Shown here one piece after another: positions 16,254 to 25,542 of a DNA stretch of 40,175 nucleotides. Under the pieces are notes generated by a model. That model ran no database searches. It saw nothing but the letters and a program-made list of their open reading frames with translations, and was not told where the DNA came from. A program made the translations under genes and the position numbers. Source of the DNA: Planctomycetaceae bacterium (GTDB lineage Bacteria > Planctomycetota > Planctomycetia > Pirellulales > UBA1268); NCBI GenBank assembly GCA_947459185.1, contig CANHCU010000020.1, positions 1 to 40,175 on the forward strand, in the 5' to 3' direction. Each line of letters begins with the position of its first letter. The stretch's first letter is position 1.

Positions 16254-17372
16254 ATGTTTTACGAAATACCGCATAGGAAGTCGCCGTCCCGGCCCGGCCA
16301 ACGGGCCAAGGCTGCGTTTACGTTGGTGGAACTCCTCGTCGTCATCGCCATCATCGGCACGCTTGTGGGACTGCTCCTGCCGGCCGTGCAGTCGGCCCGG
16401 GAGTCGGCCCGCACGTCAGCGTGCACGAACAACGTGAAGCAACTCGCACTCGGGATGCACAATTATCACGATGCCATGGGGCGACTCACTTTTGGCTCCG
16501 GCACCACAGGCATTCCCTCTTGGACAGGCGACCAGTACGGTGGCTTCAATGGAATGATCTACGTTTTTCCCTTTATCGAGGCCAGGGACGCATTCAACAA
16601 AATTAATCCAGGAGCCAACGGCGGCAATGCGGGCGGCGCCACGAACCAATACATCACCATTCCCACAACGCTGTGCCCGAGCGACATCGGCGGCACTCCC
16701 TTGTTAGGTCCTGGAAGTTATGGCCGCGGCCGCAACAACTACCTGCTTTGCTATGGCGACAAGTGGTCATGGGCCATTGGAAAAGACAATTCTCGCGGTC
16801 TATTTTCCGCCGGCAGTGCAACGCGGTTTAGCGATGTGACCGACGGTCTCTCCAAGACCCTGATGATCTCGGAATGCGTGCGACCGACGCCGGGTGCGTC
16901 CACCCCACCCGCTGGTTTCACGTGCACGAACTGCAGCCCCTCCATTAACGCTCCTCAAAATAATCGCACAGCGGAGCTAAACGCCAATGGAGGAAGCCCT
17001 TCCGCTTGTTGGGCCAGCTGGACTGGCAATGGTTACTCCAGCGGTAATTTGAATGCCGTGGAACGAAGCGCTGGCCAAGCCCAGTCGTTTGGCCGTGCCG
17101 GATATGTCTACTTCAACACCGTCCTTGCTCCAAACGGGCCGTCGTGTGGCCATGACACGGAGGTGGGAATTACGCCGCCGCGGAGCAGCCATGTCGGCGG
17201 GGTGAACGTGGCCTTCGCCGACGGCTCGACACGATTTATCCTCGATGTGATCGACGCGGGAAGCAACAGCGCGGGCGAAATTGCAACAGTTGGAGGGGGC
17301 GGCAGCCGCTTTGGTGTGTGGGGCGCCCTCGGCACCCGGGCAAGCGCCGATGGCGTCGGAGATGTGCCGTGA
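16254..17372 (+). CDS. DUF1559 protein with type IV pilin-like N-terminal signal
   Basis: This 372-residue protein begins with a short basic leader, then [30 protein letters not shown]. That is a class III prepilin signal cleaved before Phe22, with the conserved Glu at position +5. The DUF1559 body follows, with the C-terminal [19 protein letters not shown] motif (the family's H-x9-DG signature). The family is greatly expanded in planctomycetes and is assumed to be displayed on the cell surface through type II/IV-like machinery. The ATG at 16254 has AAGGG upstream. The open frame extends back to 16086, but that part is basic and unlike the family. Codon usage appears somewhat less G+C-rich than in neighbours. 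It probably leads the operon and overlaps the next gene. Confidence 0.93.
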   Translation: MFYEIPHRKSPSRPGQRAKAAFTLVELLVVIAIIGTLVGLLLPAVQSARESARTSACTNNVKQLALGMHNYHDAMGRLTFGSGTTGIPSWTGDQYGGFNGMIYVFPFIEARDAFNKINPGANGGNAGGATNQYITIPTTLCPSDIGGTPLLGPGSYGRGRNNYLLCYGDKWSWAIGKDNSRGLFSAGSATRFSDVTDGLSKTLMISECVRPTPGASTPPAGFTCTNCSPSINAPQNNRTAELNANGGSPSACWASWTGNGYSSGNLNAVERSAGQAQSFGRAGYVYFNTVLAPNGPSCGHDTEVGITPPRSSHVGGVNVAFADGSTRFILDVIDAGSNSAGEIATVGGGGSRFGVWGALGTRASADGVGDVP

Positions 17373-17884
17373 TCGAGATCCAGAATCCCAACGCGATTCC
17401 CGGCAGCTATTCGCCGTTTGCTCGCGGGCGACGTTCTGTTGTGCGCTGGTGTGTGCTCGCGCTCGTGATGATTTCAGCCGCGGGCGGCTGCTCCCGAAAG
17501 GCCGACAAGTGGGTTCAGCGGCGGCCGCCCCTCTTTCGCGGATCGGGCACGGTCACCTTCGACGGTGTTGCCGTGGAGGGCGCAGTCGTCTCGTTCGCTT
17601 CGCTGCAGCAAAACCTCACGGCGGTCGGCCTTACCGATGCGCAGGGCAGGTTCGTCCTCAAGACATTCGCGCCCGACGACGGTGCCGTAGCCGGTGAACA
17701 CCGCGTGCGAATCACCAAGATCGAGGCGACAGGGTATGACAAAGAGGGTAATCCGCTGGGCCAAGTCAACAGGCTTCCTGAGCAGTATGCCGACGAATCG
17801 GGCAAACTCCAGGCGACGGTCGAAACCAAACAGGGGAATGTCTTTCGGTTTGACCTGACCAGCGGCAAGCCGTCGGCACAGTGA
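17369..17884 (+). CDS. Small lipoprotein with carboxypeptidase-regulatory/transthyretin-like domain
   Basis: The start is the GTG that overlaps the DUF1559 stop (GTGA), giving 171 residues. A basic N-terminus leads to a hydrophobic stretch and the lipobox-like SAAGGC (Cys41). The rest is one beta-sandwich of the carboxypeptidase-regulatory type: [44 protein letters not shown]. Proteins of this type commonly follow DUF1559 genes in planctomycetes. The role is unknown; a structural or adhesive envelope lipoprotein is likely. An ATG at 17318 in the same frame would begin inside DUF1559 and add a basic, unconserved leader, so I rejected it. Confidence 0.85.
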   Translation: MIEIQNPNAIPGSYSPFARGRRSVVRWCVLALVMISAAGGCSRKADKWVQRRPPLFRGSGTVTFDGVAVEGAVVSFASLQQNLTAVGLTDAQGRFVLKTFAPDDGAVAGEHRVRITKIEATGYDKEGNPLGQVNRLPEQYADESGKLQATVETKQGNVFRFDLTSGKPSAQ

Positions 17885-17933
17885 TGCAGATGGTCGTGGA
17901 CAATCTCAGCGTGGATCGATCGCCTTCGTAGGT

Positions 17934-17994
17934 GAGCACACTAGTCTTGATGCGAGCACGCTCGTCTTGAAACGAGCACTCTTGAGGAGAGCAC
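17934..17994. repeat. 20-bp tandem repeat with GAGCAC core upstream of DUF1501 gene
   Basis: GAGCAC occurs at 17934, 17954, 17974 and 17989, that is with spacings of 20, 20 and 15 bases. The first two full units are similar throughout (GAGCACACTAGTCTTGATGC and GAGCACGCTCGTCTTGAAAC). The last unit contains the AGGAG ribosome site for the next gene. This is an imperfect short tandem duplication in the spacer. Confidence 0.7.
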
Positions 17995-17997
17995 GAT

Positions 17998-19353
17998 ATG
18001 CAACGCGGTCATGAAAGCATGTGGTCCATACCGGTCGGCCGGCGCCGCCTCTTGAGGCTGGGGGCCGGGTGTCTGGGGCTTTCGCTGCCACAACTCCTCG
18101 CTTTGCGGGCACAGGCGGCCACTCCGTCACCGGCCACCGCTACAACTCCAGTGCCAACAGAAGACCCGCTCAACCCTGGGCTCGTTCCGCCCCCGGTCAA
18201 AGCGAAGTCGATCATCCACATCTTCCTGCCCGGGGCTCTCTCGACCCACGAGTCGTGGGACCCCAAGCCCGAGGCTGAGTCGGCCGTCCGTGGCGATTTT
18301 GGCGCAGTGCAGACCGCGATGCCGGGCGTGCAGTTCTCTGAAACCCTCTCCAAGACTGCCAAGGTCGCCGACCGCCTCACGCTGCTCCGAGGCATGTGGC
18401 ACAGTGAGTCGGCGCACGAACGCGGCGTTGAGACGATGCTCACCGGCTGGCAGCCGAGCCCGGCAATCACCTATCCCTGCATGGGCAGCATCGTGGCCCA
18501 CGAACTCGGCGGCCGGAACAGCCTGCCCCCCTACGTCTGCATTCCCAGAGCGTTCGGCACGGCGGGCTACCTCAGCGATATGTATGGCCCGTTTGCGGTG
18601 GGAGGCGACCCAGCCCAGCCCGGGTTTCGGGTGCAAAATCTGGCGCTGCCGAATGGCATCGACGCGGGCCGTTTTGCCCAGCGGCAAAAACTGCGTGCGG
18701 CGGTCGAGGAACGGTTTGCGGCGATGAGCCATGATCCGGCTGTCGCCGCGATGGAAAAATTCTACGCCGATGCCTACAGCATGATCGCGGCGCCCGCGGC
18801 CCGCGATGCATTCGATCTCGACAAGGAATCTGCGACAGTCCGCGACGCATTCGGCCGCAACGCCGCAGGGCAGGGATTCCTCCTGGCGCGTCGGCTCGTG
18901 GAGTCTGGTGTGCGGTTTGTCACCGCGCAGTACGGCAGTTGGGATCACCACGGCAACCTTCGCACGGGCATCAGCGGCCAGCTGCCGCAGTTCGATCAGG
19001 CATTCGCCGCTCTCATTGCCGACCTCACCGCAAGCGGCCTCCTCGCCGAGACGCTCGTCGTCGTCTCCTCTGACTTTGGCCGCACGCCGCGGATGAACGC
19101 CGAGGGGGGGCGCGACCACTGGACCAAATGTTTTTCGGTCGCGCTTGCCGGGGCCGGCCTGAAGCCCGGCTATGTGCACGGCGCTTCCGACGCCACCGGC
19201 GCCGAGCCGCTTGAAGGCGACGTGCATGCCAAGGACTATGCGGCCACGCTCTTCCACCTGCTCGGCATCGCCCCTGAGAAAAGAATCCTCGCCCAAGGAA
19301 CTCGGCCGATCTCGATCAGCGACGGCGAGCCGATCAAAGCCATCCTCTCCTGA
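17998..19353 (+). CDS. DUF1501 domain protein, Tat-exported
   Basis: The 451-residue protein has a twin-arginine-type leader (GRRRLLRLGAGCLGLSLPQLLALRAQA) and then the DUF1501 domain, a sulfatase/alkaline-phosphatase-like fold. Recognisable pieces are IIHIFLPGALSTHESWDPKPEA, TLLRGMWHSESAHERGVETMLTG, SSDFGRTPRMN and GRDHWTKCFSVALAGAGLKPGYVHGASD. DUF1501 proteins are nearly always paired with DUF1549/DUF1553 cytochromes in planctomycetes, and their substrate is unknown. The ATG follows TTGAGGAGAGCACGAT, a clear ribosome site. The gene is the third of the rightward operon. Confidence 0.94.
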   Translation: MQRGHESMWSIPVGRRRLLRLGAGCLGLSLPQLLALRAQAATPSPATATTPVPTEDPLNPGLVPPPVKAKSIIHIFLPGALSTHESWDPKPEAESAVRGDFGAVQTAMPGVQFSETLSKTAKVADRLTLLRGMWHSESAHERGVETMLTGWQPSPAITYPCMGSIVAHELGGRNSLPPYVCIPRAFGTAGYLSDMYGPFAVGGDPAQPGFRVQNLALPNGIDAGRFAQRQKLRAAVEERFAAMSHDPAVAAMEKFYADAYSMIAAPAARDAFDLDKESATVRDAFGRNAAGQGFLLARRLVESGVRFVTAQYGSWDHHGNLRTGISGQLPQFDQAFAALIADLTASGLLAETLVVVSSDFGRTPRMNAEGGRDHWTKCFSVALAGAGLKPGYVHGASDATGAEPLEGDVHAKDYAATLFHLLGIAPEKRILAQGTRPISISDGEPIKAILS

Positions 19354-19410
19354 GCCTCCCTCTCCTGAGCCCCGCTGCTCTCGAGCCTCGTTGCTCAAGC
19401 CCTCCCTACC
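19345..19410. repeat. Degenerate 15-bp tandem repeat in DUF1501-PPC spacer
   Basis: CTCTCCTGAGCC occurs at 19345-19356 and again 15 bases later at 19360-19371. Two decayed units follow (with TCGAGCC and CTCAAGCC) up to the next start codon. The first unit includes the DUF1501 stop codon. Confidence 0.6.
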
Positions 19411-21594
19411 ATGAGCCACCTGAGCATTTTTCTCGGAGCGATCTGCCTGCTGTTCGCTGCCAACGCGAGAGCCGACACGCCCATCCTGCTGGCTGTCGAG
19501 CCCCCGTGCGCCCAGCTTGGCACGACGCAGCAGATCACCCTCCGCGGCTTTCGGCTCGACGACGCCGCAGAGGTGATCTGTCACGAGCCTGGCGTGCGGA
19601 TCACGCTGTCAGGCACCGCCGAGCCGTGGCCTCAGGACAAGACGAAGTGGCAGATCGGTGCCACGCTCGATGTTCCCGCCACGATGCCGCCGGGAAACAT
19701 CCACCTGCGGGTCCGCACGCGATCGGGGATCTCCAACCCGCGGTCGCTCCACCTCAACCGGCTGCCAATCCTAGCCGAGGCCGAGAAGCCGCGGGACCGC
19801 AGCCACCCCCAGCCGATCCCGCTCGAGACCACGCTCTGGGCGCATCTGCCGAAGTACGAGACCGATTGGTACTCGCTCACCCTCGTCAAGGGTCAACGGG
19901 TCAGCCTCGAACTGCTCGGTCTGCGAATTTCGCCCACCTACATCGACGCGACGCTGAGGATTTTCTCCCCCGACGGAAAGCTCTTGCGCGAGACCGACAC
20001 ATCGCCGCTCGCCTACCACGACCCGTCCACGTCCTTTGTGGCGTCTCAGGATGGCCAGTACCTGCTCTCGATCCACGACAGCCGCAACGGCATCGATCAG
20101 GACGACTCCCGTTACGGCATGGGGAGCGACTGTCTCTATGTCTTGCACGTCGGAGACTTTCCGCAGCCAACCGCCCTCTTCCCGCTCGGTGGCCGCTGCG
20201 GCACGACGGTGGAAGGCACCCTCTCAGGGGATCCGCTCGGGCCGTTTACGCAGCCTTTCAATGTGCCCGCGAAGCCGACATTCCGCACCGGCCCGCTGGG
20301 GGCATTGCACGGGGCGTGGCCATTCCGGTCCGCTGAGACTCTCTATCCGATACAGGCGGGGCCTGACGGCAAACCCGTGCAAGGCGTGGTGCCCCTCTTT
20401 TTCATGGCGAGCCAGCACCAGAGCGTTGCCGAGGCGTCCGAGCATGCCACGCCAGAGACGGCACAGCGGCTGACGGCCGGGCCGTGCGCCGTTGAGGCGC
20501 GGATTGCCAAGGAAGGTGAGGTTGACTGGTATCGCATCGAGGGAAAGCCCGACCGGGAATACACGATCGAGGTCTACGCCCGCCGTCTCCGCTCGCCGCT
20601 CGACCCCAAGATGAAGGCGTTTCCGAATGGCCTCGAGGCACTGGCTGTCGAGAACGATGACCGCATCGGCTACGACGTCGACTCAGCGATCAAAGTACGG
20701 ATCAAGTCGGAGGGCTGCCTCGTGTCGGTCACCGACTCTCGTGAGTATGGCGACGACTCCTTCGGCTATCGCCTCACCGTCCAGGAGACGACTCCCCACG
20801 CCGTGCTCACGACAGCTCCGATTGAAACGCTGACCCTTTTGCCGATCTTTAAGACCGGCCAGCAGGTGGCTATCCCGCGGGGCAACCGGATGGTCGTGCT
20901 CCTCCGGACACTCACCGAGGACGGCTTCAAAAGCCCCCTGAAGATCGGCAGCAGGCAGGGGAGCCGCCGACTGTCGAAGGGGGTCAAGGCGGAGGTGCCC
21001 GAGATTGCCCTGCCCGCGACGTTCTATCCCGTCGTGCTCACGGCGGCTCCCGACGCGCCGCTGGCGGCATCGTTCATCGAGCCGATCGGCACCACGCCCG
21101 ACGAGCAGACGATCGAGTTTCACCAGGAGATCGGCATGGTCCACGGCCATCCGGCACAGACCGCCTGGCAGCTGAAAATCTTCCGTGAGTTGGCTGTCGC
21201 GACCGTGGAGCCGCTCCCCTTCGCGCTCGACATGGCGTGCGAGTCTGCCAGAGCCGTGGCGGGCACGAAGACGAATCTGCTCCTGAAAATCCGTCGCGAC
21301 GCCGGCTGGGCAAAGCCTGTTACGGTCATGTTTCCCTGTCCCCCGCCGAATTGCATCGTGCCCATGATCGAGATACCGGCCGATAAGGCCGAGGTGACAG
21401 CCACGCTCGAAATCGATGCGAAATGTCCTCCGGGCCGTTGGCCGATCGTCGCCGTCGCCACCGACAGCGACATCAGCCACCTTCGCAACCATCACTGGCC
21501 TTATTTCTCCAACAACAACGCTGTCAAGGAGACACACGGACTCAACTGGGTCTCTTCCGGCATCGTCTCCCTCGACGTGGAGGCCAAAAAATGA
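19411..21594 (+). CDS. Exported protein with bacterial pre-peptidase C-terminal (PPC)-like domains
   Basis: The 727-residue protein has a Sec signal peptide (LSIFLGAICLLFAANARADT). An IPT/Ig-like region covers about residues 25-110 (ILLAVEPPCAQLGTTQQITLRGFRL). Two PPC-like beta-sandwiches follow: one at about 140-245 (THLWAHL-like TLWAHLPKYETDWYSLTLVKGQRVSLELLG) and a second at about 345-470 (AKEGEVDWYRIEGKPDREYTIEVYAR). The C-terminal part is beta-rich and unassigned. Proteins of this layout sit between DUF1501 and DUF1549/DUF1553 genes in planctomycetes and are thought to be periplasmic or surface binding proteins. The stop overlaps the next gene (ATGA), so the two are coupled. Confidence 0.85.
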   Translation: MSHLSIFLGAICLLFAANARADTPILLAVEPPCAQLGTTQQITLRGFRLDDAAEVICHEPGVRITLSGTAEPWPQDKTKWQIGATLDVPATMPPGNIHLRVRTRSGISNPRSLHLNRLPILAEAEKPRDRSHPQPIPLETTLWAHLPKYETDWYSLTLVKGQRVSLELLGLRISPTYIDATLRIFSPDGKLLRETDTSPLAYHDPSTSFVASQDGQYLLSIHDSRNGIDQDDSRYGMGSDCLYVLHVGDFPQPTALFPLGGRCGTTVEGTLSGDPLGPFTQPFNVPAKPTFRTGPLGALHGAWPFRSAETLYPIQAGPDGKPVQGVVPLFFMASQHQSVAEASEHATPETAQRLTAGPCAVEARIAKEGEVDWYRIEGKPDREYTIEVYARRLRSPLDPKMKAFPNGLEALAVENDDRIGYDVDSAIKVRIKSEGCLVSVTDSREYGDDSFGYRLTVQETTPHAVLTTAPIETLTLLPIFKTGQQVAIPRGNRMVVLLRTLTEDGFKSPLKIGSRQGSRRLSKGVKAEVPEIALPATFYPVVLTAAPDAPLAASFIEPIGTTPDEQTIEFHQEIGMVHGHPAQTAWQLKIFRELAVATVEPLPFALDMACESARAVAGTKTNLLLKIRRDAGWAKPVTVMFPCPPPNCIVPMIEIPADKAEVTATLEIDAKCPPGRWPIVAVATDSDISHLRNHHWPYFSNNNAVKETHGLNWVSSGIVSLDVEAKK

Positions 21595-24041
21595 ACCATG
21601 CCAGCAGCAAAACCATCAGCCGAATCCCATGCCTGCTCGCCGTTGCGACGGCCGTCCTCTCCTGCGGTCTCGCAGCCGCCGCCGAACTCCACGTCTGGCC
21701 TGACGAGGTGAGCATCGGCCCGCGATCGCCTGACCAGCGGCTGGTGATAACCCACATCGATGACGCAGGCTTCAACCGCGACGTCACTGCGAAGGCCGCT
21801 GTGAACGCGGCCGATCCAAGCCTTCTCTCCTGGTCCAATGGCAGTCTGCATTCCACGGCCACGTCCAAGCCGGCTGATACAACCCTCACCGCAAGCCTTG
21901 AGGGACTCACGGGCCAGGCCAAGATCCACGCCATTCCTGCGGAAGGCGCAGAGGTCTCATTCGACACCGAGGTGGTGCCGATCCTGATGCGGTATGGCTG
22001 CAGTTCCGGCGGCTGCCATGGCGCCTCCCGGGGCAAGCAGGGCTTTCGGCTCTCGCTCTTTGGATTCGACCCCGAGAACGATCACTTCCGTCTCACGCGG
22101 GAATTCGTCAATCGCCGGATCAATCTCGCCGACCCCGACGACAGTCTGCTCCTCAAGAAGGCGGCCAACACGGTGCCTCACGGCGGCGGCCGCAAACTCT
22201 CGCCCGACGACCCCAACTTTGCCCGTCTCCGCCAGTGGATCGTCGAGGGTGCAATGCGGGAGCCGGCCACCGGTCCCAAGATGACCGGCGTGCGGGTGTT
22301 CCCAGACGAACTCACGCTCGAACCCTCGGGACAGACACACTCGATCGTCGCCATTGGAGACTATTCCGACGGGACCCAACGCGACGTCACCCACCTGGCA
22401 ATTCTGGAATCGTCTGATCCGGCGGTCGCCCAGGTAGACCCTTCCGGAACGGTCGTGAGCCACTCGAAGGGCGAGGTCTTCCTGTCCGTGCGGCTGCCCG
22501 CCTTCATCACTGGGGTCCGTGTGGACGTCGTACCCAACCACGATCTCCGTCAGGACTATCCCCAGCCGTTCAACTTCATCGATGAACTCGTGATGGCGCG
22601 ACTGAAGAAGCTGCGCATACTGCCCAGCGACCTCTGCGACGATCGCACATTCATGCGACGCGTTTTCATCGACACGATCGGCATCTTGCCGTCACGCGAG
22701 GAGTTGACCGCGTTCCTCGCGGATGAATCCCCCACAAAACGGTCGGCACTCATCGACACGCTGCTCGCCCGCGACGAGTTCGTCGATCTCTGGACCATGA
22801 AGTGGATGGAGCGATTGCAGGCCCGCAGCATCGTGTCTGCCTCGGCGAGTCTGCAGAAGGCGACGATCCACTACAACCGCTGGATGCGGGACCAGATTGC
22901 AGCCGGCGTCCCTGTGAATCAGATCTTTCACGACCTGATCGCTACCAACGGAGCCTGGATCGCCAATCCGGCGACCAACTTCTACCGCGAGCGTGACTCG
23001 AGGGTGCTCATGGAAAACATGAGCCAGCTCTTTCTCGGGGCGAGGGTGCAATGCGCTCAGTGCCACAACCACCCGTTCGACCGCTGGACGCAGAACGACT
23101 ATTACAACTTCGCCGCCTTCTTCGCCCGCGTGAAGCAGAAGAGGATGGAAGATCCGCAGGATATGTTCATCTACGAGTCGGCGGCCGGCGAAATGCTTCA
23201 CCCGGTCAGCAAGAAGCCGATGGAGCCGAAATTTCTCGGTGGCGAGGCTCCTCCGACCGGCGACCGCGACCGCCGGACCGTGCTCGCCGACTGGCTGACA
23301 TCCGCCGACAACACGACTGTCGCCCGCAACCTTGCCAACATTTTCTGGCACCACTTTTTCGGCGTCGGCATCATCGACCCGGTCGATGATGCCCGCATCT
23401 CGAACCCACCCTCGAATCCCGCGCTGCTCGACGCGCTGGCGGGCCGACTGCGGGAAAGCGGCTTCGACCAGAGGGCCCTGATCCGCGACATCCTGAATTC
23501 CCGCACCTACCAGCTCTCCGCGGTGCCGAACGAGACGAATGCCGGCGACCGCCGCAACTACGGGCGGTGTCTGCCGCGTCGGCCGGGTGCAGAAGTTGTC
23601 TGGGACACGATCACGCAGGTCACCGGCAGTCGTCCTGCTTTCTATATGGAGCGGCCTGAGACTCGGGCTGTGCAGATTGCCGACGGCAACGTGTCAAACA
23701 CCTTCCTCACCACGTTCGGCCGATCGTCCCGCGGCACGCCCTGCACCTGCGAGGTGAAGACGCAGCCGACGCTCGCGCAGGCATTGGAACTGGTCAACGG
23801 CGACACGGTCTCCCAGGCCATCGAGCGGGGGGGACGGATACGAGACTGGCTCGCCAGCGAAGGCTCGCCGCAGGCGGCTGCACGAAGAATATTCCAGACG
23901 GCGCTGGCCCGCGATCCGACGGCCGGCGAACTTCAGGCGTTCGAGGAGCGGCTGGCATCCACGCCCGACAAGCCTCTTCAGGCGCTCGAAGACACCTGTT
24001 GGGCCGTGCTCAACTCCGCCGAGTTTCTCTTCAATCATTAA
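21591..24041 (+). CDS. Secreted cytochrome-type protein with Big_2, DUF1549 and DUF1553 domains
   Basis: From the ATG overlapping the previous stop, the protein has 816 residues. A signal peptide (LLAVATAVLSCGLAAAA) comes first. A haem-type CSSGGCHG motif (Cys137, Cys142, His143) has four residues between the cysteines. A Big_2 Ig-like repeat lies at about 232-310, DUF1549 at about 325-530 and DUF1553 at about 575-800. A second haem motif, CAQCH (488-492), sits inside DUF1549. This is the classic planctomycete secreted cytochrome architecture; its redox or binding substrate is not established. An in-frame start at 21423 would precede the signal peptide and was rejected. It follows the PPC gene and precedes the cytochrome/WD40 gene by 12 bases. 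Confidence 0.95.
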   Translation: MNHASSKTISRIPCLLAVATAVLSCGLAAAAELHVWPDEVSIGPRSPDQRLVITHIDDAGFNRDVTAKAAVNAADPSLLSWSNGSLHSTATSKPADTTLTASLEGLTGQAKIHAIPAEGAEVSFDTEVVPILMRYGCSSGGCHGASRGKQGFRLSLFGFDPENDHFRLTREFVNRRINLADPDDSLLLKKAANTVPHGGGRKLSPDDPNFARLRQWIVEGAMREPATGPKMTGVRVFPDELTLEPSGQTHSIVAIGDYSDGTQRDVTHLAILESSDPAVAQVDPSGTVVSHSKGEVFLSVRLPAFITGVRVDVVPNHDLRQDYPQPFNFIDELVMARLKKLRILPSDLCDDRTFMRRVFIDTIGILPSREELTAFLADESPTKRSALIDTLLARDEFVDLWTMKWMERLQARSIVSASASLQKATIHYNRWMRDQIAAGVPVNQIFHDLIATNGAWIANPATNFYRERDSRVLMENMSQLFLGARVQCAQCHNHPFDRWTQNDYYNFAAFFARVKQKRMEDPQDMFIYESAAGEMLHPVSKKPMEPKFLGGEAPPTGDRDRRTVLADWLTSADNTTVARNLANIFWHHFFGVGIIDPVDDARISNPPSNPALLDALAGRLRESGFDQRALIRDILNSRTYQLSAVPNETNAGDRRNYGRCLPRRPGAEVVWDTITQVTGSRPAFYMERPETRAVQIADGNVSNTFLTTFGRSSRGTPCTCEVKTQPTLAQALELVNGDTVSQAIERGGRIRDWLASEGSPQAAARRIFQTALARDPTAGELQAFEERLASTPDKPLQALEDTCWAVLNSAEFLFNH

Positions 24042-24053
24042 CCCCCAACGATC

Positions 24054-25448
24054 ATGACTTATATGCGTCGCAGTTTCATTGTCTCGCTGATGGTCATCGG
24101 CTCCGTCGTGGCGGAGTCGAGCGGGGAAGTTCCTCACTACGATGAGCACGTCCTGCCGATCCTTCGCGAGCACTGCGCACAGTGTCACCGTGCCGACAAG
24201 ACCAGTGCCGGTCTCGACGTGACGAGTCTCGCTGCGCTCGAGAAGGGGGGCGACTCCGGTCCGGCGGTGGTGCCAGGGGTGCCGGAAAATAGCCCGCTCT
24301 ACCGAGCAATGGCCCACATCGGCAGCGAGTCGCCGATGCCTCCCGACTCGCCAAAGATCGCCACTGCGAAGGTTGAACTGGTCGCCGCCTGGATTGCGGG
24401 GGGGCTCAAGCTCACCGCCGCCGACGCCGGCAAAGCCCGCAAGCAGCTCGTGGACATTGCAGTCGACACCACGGCGCTGGGGAAGAGCCCTGAGAAACCG
24501 ATCGAAATCACGGCCACGCTCGCGGCCCCCACGCCGCCGCGAGCGCACGCCCTGCCGGTGATGGCACTGGCGGCAAACCCGTGGGCGCCACTCGTGGCGG
24601 TGGGCAGTCTTGGAGAAGCGGTGCTTCACGATACGGCCACCGGCAGCCGACTCGGCGCCATTGCGTTCCCTGAGGGGGAGCTTCGCGTGCTGCGATTCTC
24701 CCGCAGCGGCGAGGTGCTGCTGATGGCAGGTGGCAGGCCCACCGCGTCAGGCAAGGCGGTGCTCATCGACGTGCGAACCGCGAAGCCGCTGGCCAGCCTG
24801 GGTGACGACTTCGACGTCGTGCTCGCGGCCGATATCAGCCCCGACCAGTCGCTCGTGGCGCTGGCCGGACCCGAAAAGCTCGTCCGCGTCTATAAGGTTG
24901 CCGACGGCTCTCTCGCTTACACGATCAAGAAACACACCGATTTCGTGACGGCGATCCAGTTTTCGCCCGACGGCACCACGATCGCCAGCGGCGACCGCGC
25001 CGGCGGACTCTTCCTCGCCACCGCTGCCGACGGATCGAATCCACGGCTCCTCGATGGCGTGATCGGCGGCGTGGCCGATCTCGACTGGCGACGTGATGGC
25101 AAGGCACTCGCTGTGGCAGCCGGTGACGGCAGCGTGCTTGTCTTCGAGCCGGTCAAGGGCCTGATCGCCGCCAAGTGGCAGGCGCATGAGACGGGGGCGA
25201 CAGCGGTCGCCTATTCCGCCGATGGGCGGATCGTTTCCGGGGGCCACGACGCCGCCGCCCGAGTCTGGTCGGCGGATGGAAAGAAGATCTGCGAATCGGC
25301 CGAACTCGCTGGCTCGGCGTTTCGGGTGACCTTCTCGACCGACGGCACGCAGGCATTCGCGGGCGACTGGTCGGGGATGGTGCGGGAATTCGCCGCCGAT
25401 TCGGGAAAAACCGTCCGTACGTTCACTTCGACTGCCACCATGCCATAA
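24054..25448 (+). CDS. Exported cytochrome c/WD40 repeat protein
   Basis: The 464-residue protein has a short signal peptide ([16 protein letters not shown]). A planctomycete-type cytochrome c domain follows ([31 protein letters not shown], haem site Cys41-His45), with PMPPDSPKI as the likely distal methionine loop. From about residue 165 come WD40 repeats forming a beta-propeller (for example [26 protein letters not shown], and [29 protein letters not shown]). The protein presumably binds other envelope proteins through the propeller and handles electrons through the haem. It is the last gene of the rightward operon, 12 bases after the DUF1549/DUF1553 gene. Confidence 0.93.
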   Translation: MTYMRRSFIVSLMVIGSVVAESSGEVPHYDEHVLPILREHCAQCHRADKTSAGLDVTSLAALEKGGDSGPAVVPGVPENSPLYRAMAHIGSESPMPPDSPKIATAKVELVAAWIAGGLKLTAADAGKARKQLVDIAVDTTALGKSPEKPIEITATLAAPTPPRAHALPVMALAANPWAPLVAVGSLGEAVLHDTATGSRLGAIAFPEGELRVLRFSRSGEVLLMAGGRPTASGKAVLIDVRTAKPLASLGDDFDVVLAADISPDQSLVALAGPEKLVRVYKVADGSLAYTIKKHTDFVTAIQFSPDGTTIASGDRAGGLFLATAADGSNPRLLDGVIGGVADLDWRRDGKALAVAAGDGSVLVFEPVKGLIAAKWQAHETGATAVAYSADGRIVSGGHDAAARVWSADGKKICESAELAGSAFRVTFSTDGTQAFAGDWSGMVREFAADSGKTVRTFTSTATMP

Positions 25449-25542
25449 CGCGTATTCGGGCTCAGGAAGGCCGAGGCGCCGCGGTTCGAGTCGGCTACGC
25501 GGGTGCGTTTTCAGTCTCAACAACCCTTTCCGGAACCATCTG

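Noticed and set aside
17934-17994. Regularly spaced repeats resembling a tiny CRISPR array
   Set aside because: The period is only 20 bases, the repeated core is 6 bases, units are similar throughout with no unique spacers, and no cas gene is present.
18127-19584. A 485-codon open frame antisense to the DUF1501 gene
   Set aside because: It lies opposite a gene with clear domain matches and shows no recognisable domain of its own.
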